A stretch of DNA of 8,238 nt from an uncultured Amaricoccus sp. (GTDB taxonomy: Bacteria; Pseudomonadota; Alphaproteobacteria; Rhodobacterales; Rhodobacteraceae). Below are positions 1-6,256 of the stretch, in pieces. Position numbers and translations under genes: made by a program. The stretch lies in the NCBI RefSeq assembly GCF_937858865.1, contig NZ_CALLYO010000541.1:1-8238 (forward strand), read 5' to 3'. Below the pieces are notes generated by a model. It searched no databases. It worked only from the letters and a program-made list of their open reading frames with translations, and was not told the DNA's origin. Position 1 is the first letter of the stretch; every line of letters begins with the position of its first letter.

Positions 1-619
1 CGCCTCCGCCGGCAGGCCGCCGGGGCGGAGGAGGACCGGCGCCCCGTCGGCGAAGCCCACGATCGTCGACTCGAGCCCGACCGGACAGGGGCCGCCGTCG
101 AGGATCGCGGCGATGCGGCCGCCGAGGCCGTCGCGGACATGCGCCGCCGTCGTCGGGCTGACCCGCCCGGACGGATTGGCCGAGGGCGCGGCCAGCGGGC
201 CGCCGAAGCGGGCGAGGAGCCGCTGCGCCAGCGGGTGCGCCGGCACCCTGAGCGCGACGGTCGGCAGCCCGGCGGTGGCGAGCGCGGAGAGGCCGGCCTC
301 CGGGCGGCGCGGCAGCACCAGGGTGAGCGGCCCCGGCCAGAAGCGCGCGGCGAGCGCGCGCGCCGGCGCGTCGAAGACGGCGAGCGCCTCGGCGGCGGCG
401 GCATCGGTGACGTGGACGATGAGCGGGTTGAAGGCCGGCCGGCCCTTGGCGGCGAAGATCGCCGCCACCGCGCGGTCGGAGCGGGCGCCGCGCATCGCCG
501 CCGAGGCCGTAGACCGTCTCGGTCGGGAAGGCGACGAGCTCGCCTGCGCCGAGCAGGCGCGCCGCGGCGTCGAGACCGTCCTCGGTCGCGGGGAGAAGAA
601 GCGTGCTCCTGTCCGGCAT
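1..619 (-). pseudogene. tsaC: L-threonylcarbamoyladenylate synthase (Sua5/YrdC family), partial and frameshifted
   Basis: This family makes threonylcarbamoyl-AMP from threonine, bicarbonate and ATP, the first step of t6A37 tRNA modification in the cytoplasm. Reading leftward from ATG 617-619, the first ~44 codons give MPDRSTLLLP, then the signature FPTETVYGLGGDA (residues 31-43). The family similarity then continues in another frame: AAIFAAKGRPAFNPLIVHVT, FWPGPLTLVL, APSANPSGRVSPTTAAH, GPCPVGLESTIVGF and VLLRPGGLP, which runs off the left edge with no stop. Codons before the break lie in the frame of 617-619 and those after it in the frame of 1-3, so about one extra base (or a 7-base insertion) sits near 480-497. 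No intact start restores both halves. The second half has its own ATG at 493-495, but that product would lack the PTETVYGLG nucleotide-binding part. Because the gene is normally essential, a sequencing or assembly error is at least as likely as a true pseudogene. The family assignment is very secure; the symbol is generic because the long Sua5 form cannot be told from the short TsaC form here. Confidence 0.9.
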
Positions 620-734
620 CGACTGCTCTTGGACCCGCGCGCCCGGCGCGTCAACCGCCGCCGCGCGGCGCGATTTCGCGGGTGTTCCCCGACCGGCCGC
701 GGCGCTAGGTAAGGGGTGCCCGCCATGCCAGACC

Positions 735-739
735 GGAGG
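735..739 (+). promoter_or_regulatory. Shine-Dalgarno for the acyl-CoA dehydrogenase start
   Basis: GGAGG lies six bases before the ATG at 746. It decides between three in-frame starts: GTG 716, ATG 725 and ATG 746. Only 746 has a proper ribosome binding site, and the resulting N-terminus (MSYRAPVAEMCFLL) looks like the usual start of this dehydrogenase subfamily. Confidence 0.75.
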
Positions 740-745
740 CTTGCC

Positions 746-2434
746 ATGAGCTATCGCGCGCCCGTCGCCGAGATGTGCTTCCTGCTCGGGGAGGTGCTCG
801 GCGCCGGCCGGCTGGCCGAGACCGACCGCTTCGCCGACGCGACGCCCGAGACGATCGAGGCGGTCCTCGGCGAGGCGGCGCGGATCGCCGAGGACGTCCT
901 CGCCCCGCTCCGCCGCGCCGGCGACCTCGAGCCGGCGCGGCTGGAGAACGGCGTGGTGCGCACCACCCCCGGCTTCGCCGAGGCCTACCGGGCGATCGCC
1001 GATGGCGGCTGGGTCGGCATCGCCGCCGCGCCGGAGCACGGCGGCATGGGCCTGCCGGTGACGCTGCTCACCTGCGTCGGCGAGATGTTCTCCGCCGCCA
1101 ACATGGCGATCGCGCTCTGCCCGCTGCTGACGCAGGGCCAGATCGAGGCGCTCGAGCATCACGCGCCGCCCGAGCTCCGGGCGCTCTACCTGCCGAAGCT
1201 CGCCTCGGGCACCTGGACCGGCACGATGAACCTGACCGAGCCGCAGGCAGGCTCGGACGTCGGCGCCATCCGCGCCCGCGCCGAGCCGCGGCCGGACGGC
1301 ACCCATGCCGTGAGCGGCCAGAAGATCTTCATCTCCTGGGGCGACCACGACGTGGCGGAGAACATCGTCCACCTCGTGCTCGCCCGGCTGCCGGACGCCC
1401 CCGCCGGCACCCGCGGCATCTCGCTCTTCCTGGTGCCGAAGTTCATCCCCGACGCCGAGGGGCGCCCGGGCGAACGGAACGGCGTGCGGGCGCTGTCGCT
1501 CGAGCACAAGACCGGCCTGCACGGCAGCCCGACCTGCGTCATGGAGTTTGACGCCGCGCGCGGCTGGCTGATCGGCGCGCCGCACCAGGGGCTGGCGGCG
1601 ATGTTCACCATGATGAACAACGCCCGCCTCGCGGTCGGCGTCGAGGGGCTCTCGCAGGCCGATGCGGCGCTGCAGGCGGCGCTCGCCTTCGCCCGCGAGC
1701 GCCGGCAGGGCAGGACGCCGGACGGGACGGAGGCGATCATCGGCCATGCCGACGTGCGCCGGATGCTGATGACGATGGCCGCGCTCACCGCCACCGCGCG
1801 GGCGATCTGCCTCGACTGCGCCCTCTCGATCGACATGGCGGCGGCGACCGGCGAGGAGGCCTGGGCGGCGCGCGCCGCCTTCCTCACCCCGATCGCCAAG
1901 GCCTTCGGCACCGACACCGGCTGCGAGGTGGCGAGCCTCGCCATGCAGGTCTTCGGCGGCATGGGCTACATCGAGGAGACCGGCGTCGCCCAGTTCTGGC
2001 GCGACGTGCGGGTGACGGCGATCTACGAGGGCACGAACGGCATCCAGGCGATGGACCTGGTCGGGCGCAAGCTCGCCGACGGCGGCGCGGTGGGGCAGAA
2101 GCTCATCGAGGCGATCGAGGAAGGGGTGCGGGAGAACCCGGGCGAGCTCGGCGCCAGCCTCGCCGCCGCGGCACGCCGGCTGGCCGAGACGACGGGCTGG
2201 ATGGCGGCTGCCGAGCCGAACGACCGCTTCGCCGGGGCGGCGCCCTACCTGCGCGCCTTCGCGCTGACGCTGGGCGGGCACTACCTGCTCAAGGCGGCGG
2301 CGACCGAGGCCGAGGCGGGACCGCGCACCGCGCTCGCCACCTTCCACGTCCGCCAGCTCCTGCCGCAGGTCGCCGCGCTCTGCGACGCGGCCAGCGCGGG
2401 GGCGGCGCCGCTCTACGCGACCGACTTCGCCTGA
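746..2434 (+). CDS. Acyl-CoA dehydrogenase (long form with C-terminal extension)
   Basis: This is a predicted FAD-dependent acyl-CoA dehydrogenase, which introduces a trans-2,3 double bond into an acyl-CoA and passes electrons to ETF; it is cytosolic. From the start at 746 the protein is 562 residues. It opens with the N-terminal cap typical of the ~590-residue subfamily (YRAPVAEMCFLL, residues 3-14). The middle domain has TEPQAGSDVG (164-173), GQKIFISWGDHD (191-202) and EHKTGLHGSPTC (253-264). The C-terminal helical domain has QVFGGMGYIEETGVAQFWRD (401-420) and IYEGTNGIQAMDLVGRK (426-442), where E428 is the expected catalytic base. Residues after about 450 form the extra C-terminal domain of this subfamily, somewhat shorter than usual. 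Members of the subfamily include DmdC-type methylmercaptopropionyl-CoA dehydrogenases, but the substrate cannot be assigned. The stop codon directly abuts the ATG of the next gene, suggesting one transcript and coupled translation. Confidence 0.94.
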   Translation: MSYRAPVAEMCFLLGEVLGAGRLAETDRFADATPETIEAVLGEAARIAEDVLAPLRRAGDLEPARLENGVVRTTPGFAEAYRAIADGGWVGIAAAPEHGGMGLPVTLLTCVGEMFSAANMAIALCPLLTQGQIEALEHHAPPELRALYLPKLASGTWTGTMNLTEPQAGSDVGAIRARAEPRPDGTHAVSGQKIFISWGDHDVAENIVHLVLARLPDAPAGTRGISLFLVPKFIPDAEGRPGERNGVRALSLEHKTGLHGSPTCVMEFDAARGWLIGAPHQGLAAMFTMMNNARLAVGVEGLSQADAALQAALAFARERRQGRTPDGTEAIIGHADVRRMLMTMAALTATARAICLDCALSIDMAAATGEEAWAARAAFLTPIAKAFGTDTGCEVASLAMQVFGGMGYIEETGVAQFWRDVRVTAIYEGTNGIQAMDLVGRKLADGGAVGQKLIEAIEEGVRENPGELGASLAAAARRLAETTGWMAAAEPNDRFAGAAPYLRAFALTLGGHYLLKAAATEAEAGPRTALATFHVRQLLPQVAALCDAASAGAAPLYATDFA

Positions 2435-3475
2435 ATGCGGTCCGCCCTCTCCTACCCCTGGCGCGAGCCGCCGGCCGCGGGCCGGGCGATCGAGATCGCC
2501 GAGGGCGTGCTCTGGGCGCGGCTGCCGCTGCCCTTCCGGCCCGACCACCTCAACGTCTACGTGCTCGACGAGGGCGACGGCTGGACGGTCGTCGACACCG
2601 GGCTCGACACCCCGGTGCTGCGCGAGGCCTGGGCGGCGCTCCTCGGCGGGCCGCTCGCCGGCAAGCCGGTCCGCCGGGTGATCCTCACCCATCACCACCC
2701 GGACCATGTCGGGCTGGCCGGGTGGTTCCAGGCCGCGGGCGCCGAGCTCTGGGCGACCCGCACCGCCTGGCTGATGGCGCGGATGCTGACCCTCGACGTG
2801 CAGCCGCGGCCGACGCCCGAGACGCTCGCCTTCTGGCGCGGCGCCGGGATGGACGCGGGCCTTTTCGCCGCCCGCGCCGAGGCGCGGCCGTTCAACTTCG
2901 CCGACGTGGTGGCGCCGCTGCCGCTCGGCTACCGGCGGATGGTGCAGGGCGAGGAGATCGCCGCCGGCGGCCGGCGCTGGCGGGTGGAGATCGGCCACGG
3001 CCACGCGCCGGAGCAGGCGACGCTCTGGGGCGTCGGGCACGAGCTCGTGCTCGCCGGCGACCAGATCCTGCCCGGCATCACCCCCAACCTCGGCGTGCAC
3101 GCCACCGAGCCCGACGCCGACCCGGTCGGCGAGTGGATCGCCTCCTGCAGCCGGCTCCTGCCGCTCGCGACCGAGGGGCAGCTCGCGCTCCCCGGCCACC
3201 GGCTGCCCTTCCGCGGCGTGCCGGCGCGGCTGGCCGAGTTCATCGCCCACGAGGAGACGGCGCTCGAGCGGCTGACGGCGCATCTCGCCACCCCGCGCCG
3301 GGCGAGCGACTGCTTCGGCGTCCTCTTCGGCCGGCGGATCGGCAGCGCGGAATACGGCCTCGCGCTGGCCGAGGCGGTCGGCCACCTCAACCACCTGACG
3401 CGGACCGGCGGCGCGGTGCGGCGAGAGGGCGCCGACGGCGCCTGGGCCTGGCAGGCGCGGCGAAATGGGGCCTGA
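2435..3475 (+). CDS. MBL-fold metallo-hydrolase (glyoxalase II-like)
   Basis: This is a 346-residue predicted dinuclear zinc hydrolase of the metallo-beta-lactamase superfamily, with no signal peptide and so probably cytoplasmic. The ordered metal-site motifs are visible: VVDTGL (52-57), the HxHxDH core THHHPDH (85-91, ligands H86, H88, D90, H91), GHGHAPEQ (187-194, H190), LAGDQI (206-211, D209) and LPGHRLPF (252-259, H255). The C-terminal ~80 residues (HEETALERL, then EAVGHLNHL) match the helical tail of bacterial hydrolases often annotated simply as MBL fold. Its ATG follows the acyl-CoA dehydrogenase stop with no spacer, so translation is probably coupled. That pairing suggests a thioester or related substrate in acyl-CoA metabolism, which is inference only. 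The fold is secure; the substrate is unknown. Confidence 0.92.
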   Translation: MRSALSYPWREPPAAGRAIEIAEGVLWARLPLPFRPDHLNVYVLDEGDGWTVVDTGLDTPVLREAWAALLGGPLAGKPVRRVILTHHHPDHVGLAGWFQAAGAELWATRTAWLMARMLTLDVQPRPTPETLAFWRGAGMDAGLFAARAEARPFNFADVVAPLPLGYRRMVQGEEIAAGGRRWRVEIGHGHAPEQATLWGVGHELVLAGDQILPGITPNLGVHATEPDADPVGEWIASCSRLLPLATEGQLALPGHRLPFRGVPARLAEFIAHEETALERLTAHLATPRRASDCFGVLFGRRIGSAEYGLALAEAVGHLNHLTRTGGAVRREGADGAWAWQARRNGA

Positions 3476-3522
3476 CAGCGCGGCGCGATCGGGTTAGAAG
3501 GCTTGGGAAAGAATGGCCTTAT

Positions 3523-3529
3523 GAGGAGA
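3523..3529 (+). promoter_or_regulatory. Shine-Dalgarno for oxidase subunit IV
   Basis: The purine run GAGGAGA stands nine bases before the ATG at 3539. It favours that start over the in-frame ATG 3521 and TTG 3503, which lack a comparable site and would add residues unlike the family. Confidence 0.65.
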
Positions 3530-3538
3530 CCGGACGAA

Positions 3539-3688
3539 ATGGCGGCGACGCACGGCGAGCAGGGGAGCGACGGCAAGACCAGCGTGGTCGAGCATCAGCG
3601 CACGTTCGAGGGTTTCATCCGCTTCTGGGTCTTCCTGTTCGGCGCCTCGATCCTGGTGCTGATCTTCCTCGCCATCTTCAACAGCTGA
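3539..3688 (+). CDS. aa3-type cytochrome c oxidase subunit IV (small bacterial type)
   Basis: This is a 49-residue single-span inner-membrane protein. The N-terminal ~20 residues are polar (MAATHGEQGSDGKTSVVEHQ). They are followed by RTFEGFIRF and one hydrophobic helix of about 20 residues (WVFLFGASILVLIFLAIF). The short polar leader, the H-x-R-T-(F/Y)-x-G-F motif before the helix, and the length match the small subunit IV of alphaproteobacterial aa3 oxidases, which packs against the catalytic core and is not needed for the chemistry itself. No subunit I, II or III gene is nearby, so it is separated from the main cox operon. ATG 3539 was chosen for its upstream GAGGAGA and the usual family length. 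Only 23 bases separate its stop from the next start. The gene is small, but the pattern is quite specific. Confidence 0.85.
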   Translation: MAATHGEQGSDGKTSVVEHQRTFEGFIRFWVFLFGASILVLIFLAIFNS

Positions 3689-3711
3689 CCCCCGGCCGCC
3701 CGATCTCCGGC

Positions 3712-4311
3712 ATGAGGCGCGCGTTTCTCGCCCTGACGGCCGTGGCCGTGCTCGCCGGATGCGAGATCTACCGGCCCGCCAGCCCCGACGAGATCGCCGG
3801 GGCGCGCTACGTGAGCCCGGAGCCGCCGTCGGTGACGCTGATGTCGATGGTGAACCGCTCCTCCGGCCGCTCGGCGCACGTCGGGCTGCTGATCAACGCC
3901 TCGGAGCAGGTGCTCTACGACCCGGCGGGCACCTTCACCCACCCCGCTCTGCCGCGGAAGGGCGACGTGCACTACGGCATGACCCCGCGCTTCGTCGACT
4001 ATTACGAGCGCTACCACGCCCGCTTCGACTATTTCGTCGAGGTGCAGAAGGTCGAGGTGAGCCGCGCCGCCGCCGAGCAGCTGCTCGCCAACGCCAAGGC
4101 GAAGGGCCAGGGCATGAAGATGACCTGCGCCATCGACATGGCCGACGTGCTGAAGCCGGTGCCGCCGTTCCAGGACGTGCCGGTCAGCTTCTTCCCCGAG
4201 GCGCTGCGCAAGAGCTTCGCCGATATGCCGGGTGTCGAGACGCACTACGTCTACGAATCGGACATCGGCAAGAACCGCGCCTGGGAAGAGCCGGGCCTTC
4301 CCCGGTGGTGA
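3712..4311 (+). CDS. Conserved lipoprotein of unknown function, possible permuted NlpC/P60-like fold
   Basis: This is a 199-residue predicted lipoprotein. The N-terminus MRRAFLALTAVAVLAGC has a charged start, a hydrophobic core and a lipobox ending at C17, so export and lipidation are expected. The mature part begins with SGRSAHVGLLINASEQVLYDPAG (residues 51-73), continues with GDVHYGMTPRFVDYYERYHARFDYF (84-108), and has MTCAIDMADVL near 137-147. An early histidine (H56) in an 'AHVGLLI...YDPAG' context followed by a later cysteine (C139) is the order seen in circularly permuted NlpC/P60 (LRAT/YiiX-like) papain-type proteins. That assignment is inference from motif order, and neither the catalysis nor the substrate is established. 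I recall similar proteins of unknown function in alphaproteobacteria. No strong Shine-Dalgarno precedes ATG 3712; the start is fixed by the signal peptide. It lies between oxidase subunit IV and exoD, probably in one transcript. Confidence 0.85.
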   Translation: MRRAFLALTAVAVLAGCEIYRPASPDEIAGARYVSPEPPSVTLMSMVNRSSGRSAHVGLLINASEQVLYDPAGTFTHPALPRKGDVHYGMTPRFVDYYERYHARFDYFVEVQKVEVSRAAAEQLLANAKAKGQGMKMTCAIDMADVLKPVPPFQDVPVSFFPEALRKSFADMPGVETHYVYESDIGKNRAWEEPGLPRW

Positions 4312-4358
4312 CCGCCGCGATGCCGATGGCCCGGACGCTGATGGCTGGAGATGAGCCG

Positions 4359-5009
4359 ATGCAGGACGAGGCGCCGACGAAGGGTCCGGACGACCGCGCC
4401 CATCGCCGGATCTCGGCGATCCTGCGCGGCCTCGTCGAGTCGGCCGAGGGCGAGCGCATCTCGATCGGCGACATGGTGGACGCCTTCGACGCCCGCGCCT
4501 ACGGCCCGCTGATCGCGCTCTTCGCCGCGCCGAACGTGCTGCCGGTCGCGCTGCCGGGCATCTCGGCGGTGCTCGGGGCCCCGCTCATCCTGCTCACCGC
4601 CCAGCTCATGGTCGGCCTGAGGCGGCCCTGGCTGCCGGTGTTCCTGCGCCGGCGCTCGCTCGCGCGCGGGAGCTTCGAGTCGCTCGTCGGCCGCATCGTG
4701 CCGCGGCTCGTGCGCATCGAGGCGATGACCCACCCGCGGCTGCTGCCGCTGACCAGCCGCTGGGGCGAGCGGATGATCGGCGCCGTCGGCCTCCTGCTCG
4801 CCGCCATCGTCTTCCTGCCGGTCCCCTTCGGCAATGCGCTGCCGGGAGTCGCGCTGATGCTGATGGGGGTCGGCCTCATCGCCCGCGACGGGCTGCTCGT
4901 CGTGGCCGGCGGGCTCCTCGGGGTCGCCGGCGTCGCGGTGGTCTCGGGCTTCCTCTACGGCATCGTCGCGGCGGCGACGCATCTCGCGCGGATCGGCCTC
5001 GGGATCTAG
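4359..5009 (+). CDS. exoD: ExoD family exopolysaccharide-synthesis membrane protein
   Basis: This is a 216-residue inner-membrane protein of the ExoD family, named for a rhizobial gene affecting exopolysaccharide production and alkali tolerance; its molecular activity is not known. After a polar N-terminus comes a cytoplasmic-looking segment (RRISAILRGLVESAEGERIS, 16-35). Then come hydrophobic stretches at about 50-70, 70-87, 138-154, 158-175 and 179-206, separated by a basic loop (RRPWLPVFLRRRSLARG, 88-104). The family's paired motifs are visible: APNVLPVALPGISAVLGAPL (57-76), and VPFGNALPGVALMLMGVGLI followed by RDG (155-178). ATG 4359 is chosen because GGAG at 4347-4350 sits eight bases upstream. 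In-frame ATGs at 4320, 4326 and 4341 would add up to 13 residues without a good binding site. It starts 47 bases after the lipoprotein stop and ends before the hairpin at 5065. Confidence 0.88.
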   Translation: MQDEAPTKGPDDRAHRRISAILRGLVESAEGERISIGDMVDAFDARAYGPLIALFAAPNVLPVALPGISAVLGAPLILLTAQLMVGLRRPWLPVFLRRRSLARGSFESLVGRIVPRLVRIEAMTHPRLLPLTSRWGERMIGAVGLLLAAIVFLPVPFGNALPGVALMLMGVGLIARDGLLVVAGGLLGVAGVAVVSGFLYGIVAAATHLARIGLGI

Positions 5010-5064
5010 GATGTCCCTGGATCAGGACGACGAATCCGCGTGACCGGTGATTCAGCGAGGCCGA

Positions 5065-5097
5065 ACGACAAGGGCGCCCGAAGGGGCGCCCGGTCGT
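5065..5097. terminator. Hairpin between converging exoD and rpsU, likely bidirectional terminator
   Basis: GGGCGCCC at 5072-5079 and again at 5084-5091 pair as an 8-bp GC stem around the four-base loop GAAG. Beyond a small AA/G internal loop, the outer arms ACGAC (5065-5069) and GTCGT (5093-5097) add five pairs. The hairpin lies 55 bases after the exoD stop and about 30 bases after the rpsU stop on the other strand. No long T tract follows on the plus strand. On the minus strand the bases after the core stem (TTGTCGTT) are modestly T-rich, so termination of rpsU is the better-supported role. Confidence 0.75.
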
Positions 5098-5127
5098 CGT
5101 CTGGTGTGACCCAAGTCGGTCAGGAGG

Positions 5128-5334
5128 TCAGAGCAGGCCTTCGCGCTGCAGCTTCTTGCGCGCCAGTTTGCGCGCGCGGCGGACGGCCTCGGCCCGTTCC
5201 CGGGCCTTCTTGACGGACGGCTTCTCGAAATGCTGCCTGAGCTTCATTTCGCGGAACACGCCCTCGCGCTGCAGCTTCTTCTTGAGCGCGCGCAACGCCT
5301 GGTCGACGTTGTTGTCACGAACCATTACCTGCAC
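5128..5334 (-). CDS. rpsU: 30S ribosomal protein S21
   Basis: This is a small basic protein of the 30S subunit, near the anti-Shine-Dalgarno region of 16S rRNA, involved in initiation on structured leaders. The 68 residues [53 protein letters not shown] and [13 protein letters not shown] cover the whole conserved S21 family, with the alphaproteobacterial [14 protein letters not shown] start. The start is GTG at 5332-5334. The ATG three codons later (5323-5325) would drop the conserved MQV and would sit 19 bases from the AGGTGG site. The gene diverges from COQ9 and converges on exoD; rpsU beside COQ9 is a frequent alphaproteobacterial arrangement as far as I recall. Confidence 0.97.
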   Translation of the reverse strand: MQVMVRDNNVDQALRALKKKLQREGVFREMKLRQHFEKPSVKKARERAEAVRRARKLARKKLQREGLL

Positions 5335-5344
5335 TTAGCTTTCA

Positions 5345-5350
5345 CCACCT
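5345..5350 (-). promoter_or_regulatory. Shine-Dalgarno for rpsU GTG start
   Basis: On the minus strand AGGTGG lies ten bases before the GTG at 5334. This supports GTG over the downstream ATG as the initiation codon. Confidence 0.6.
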
Positions 5351-5389
5351 TTCCAGTGTCATGCGTTTCGTCAATCGGCAGGAGGGCGC

Positions 5390-5418
5390 TATATAACGGC
5401 TGAGAGCCACGCTGTCCA
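5390..5418 (-). promoter_or_regulatory. Predicted sigma70-type promoter of rpsU
   Basis: On the minus strand TGGACA (5418-5413) and TATATA (5395-5390) are separated by exactly 17 bases, a near-consensus housekeeping promoter in an otherwise GC-rich region. Transcription would begin near 5383 and give a leader of about 49 bases before the GTG start. The AT-rich TATATAAC core also reads on the plus strand toward COQ9, but no recognisable -35 box precedes it there, so the assignment is made for rpsU only. Confidence 0.6.
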
Positions 5419-5478
5419 CCGCCGGTTTCGCGCGATTCGCCCGATTCCGGCCCGAAATTCGCGGGGAAAGCCAGCAGG

Positions 5479-6225
5479 ATGACCGACGACCAGACCACCG
5501 GCGAGACCTTCGCCGAACCTCCCGGCGAAGACGAACACCTGGCCGCCACCCGCAAGGCGGTGATCGCCGCGGCGCTGTCGCACGTCCCCTTCGACGGCTG
5601 GAGCGACCGCACGCTCGCCCGGGCGGTCGAGGACGCCGGCGTCGATCCCGGCCTCGCGCGGCTCGCCTTCCCGCGCGGCGGGGTCGATCTCGCCCTCGCC
5701 TTCCACCGCGCGCGCGACACGCAGCTCGCCGCCGACCTCGCCTCGGCCGACCTGCTCGGCCTGCGCTTCCGCGACCGGGTCGCCTACGCGATCATGCACC
5801 GGCTCGAGCTGGTGCGCGACGAGCGCGAGGCGGTCCGCCGCGGCGCCGCGCTCTTCGCGCTGCCGACCCACGCCGCCGACGGCGCGCGGGCGATCTGGCA
5901 CACCGCCGACACCATCTGGACCGCGCTCGGCGACGAGAGCCGCGACTTCGCCTGGTATTCGAAGCGCGCCACCCTCTCGGCGGTCTGGTCCGCCGCCCTG
6001 CTCTACTGGCTCGGCGACGAGAGCCCCGACTCGCAGGCGACGCGCGAGTTCGTCGGCCGGCGCATCGACAACGTGATGCAGTTCGAGCAGCTCAAGGGCC
6101 GCATCCGCGACAACCCGCTCGCCGCCGCGCTCCTCAAGGGGCCGCAGGCCGTCCTTGACCGGGTGCGGGCGCCCGGGAATACTCCCCCCTCCGACCTGCC
6201 GGGATCCTGGCGGCGGCGGATCTGA
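5479..6225 (+). CDS. COQ9 family ubiquinone biosynthesis protein
   Basis: COQ9 proteins bind lipid/isoprenoid quinone intermediates and support the COQ7 hydroxylation step of ubiquinone synthesis. They have a TetR-like fold but act at the membrane surface rather than on DNA. The 248-residue product has a disordered acidic N-terminus (1-20) and then a helix-turn-helix-like section: ATRKAVIAAALSHVPFDGWS (23-42) followed by TLARAVEDAGVDPGLARLAF (45-64). Next come the family hallmark DFAWYSKRATLSAVWSAALL (156-175) with YWLGDES (176-182), and RRIDNVMQFEQLKGR (194-208), which leads into the C-terminal amphipathic helix. It diverges from rpsU, 144 bases apart. The weak GGGGA at 5463-5467 is the only plausible binding site. 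The aminotransferase follows after a 31-base gap. It could be mistaken for a TetR regulator, but the WYSKRATL-type motif argues against that. Confidence 0.93.
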   Translation: MTDDQTTGETFAEPPGEDEHLAATRKAVIAAALSHVPFDGWSDRTLARAVEDAGVDPGLARLAFPRGGVDLALAFHRARDTQLAADLASADLLGLRFRDRVAYAIMHRLELVRDEREAVRRGAALFALPTHAADGARAIWHTADTIWTALGDESRDFAWYSKRATLSAVWSAALLYWLGDESPDSQATREFVGRRIDNVMQFEQLKGRIRDNPLAAALLKGPQAVLDRVRAPGNTPPSDLPGSWRRRI

Positions 6226-6256
6226 GCGCGAAGGCGCGTCGAGCGGGGAGGGCGCC

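Noticed and set aside
113..712. Long plus-strand open frames opposite the Sua5 gene
   Set aside because: Their products are Arg/Ala/Gly-rich with no family motif, and the minus strand carries clear Sua5 motifs over the same bases. High GC content suppresses stop codons in all frames.
716..745. GTG 716 or ATG 725 as start of the acyl-CoA dehydrogenase
   Set aside because: The extra residues (MPAMPDRRLA) do not resemble the family, and the only good ribosome binding site (735-739) points to ATG 746.
620..745. Short GC-rich inverted stretches between Sua5 and the acyl-CoA dehydrogenase
   Set aside because: Pairings such as CGCGC/GCGCG are expected by chance at this GC content, and no promoter boxes or conserved RNA structure could be recognised.
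2722..4311. A 529-codon plus-strand frame running through the MBL gene into the lipoprotein
   Set aside because: The first ~330 codons are an out-of-frame reading of the MBL gene (Arg-rich low-complexity product). Only the part from 3712, with its signal peptide, is a real gene.
4251..4982. Minus-strand frame opposite exoD
   Set aside because: The product is a charged, His/Arg/Asp-rich sequence typical of the antisense of hydrophobic GC-rich genes; exoD on the plus strand has real membrane segments and family motifs.
5365..5380. TTGACG on the minus strand in the rpsU leader as a -35 box
   Set aside because: No acceptable -10 hexamer lies 16-18 bases downstream. The TGGACA/TATATA pair further upstream has exact 17-base spacing.
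5500..5700. TetR-like helix-turn-helix at the start of the COQ9 gene, suggesting a regulator
   Set aside because: COQ9 proteins share this fold, and the hallmark DFAWYSKRATL and RRIDNVMQFEQ segments identify the gene as COQ9 rather than a transcription factor.
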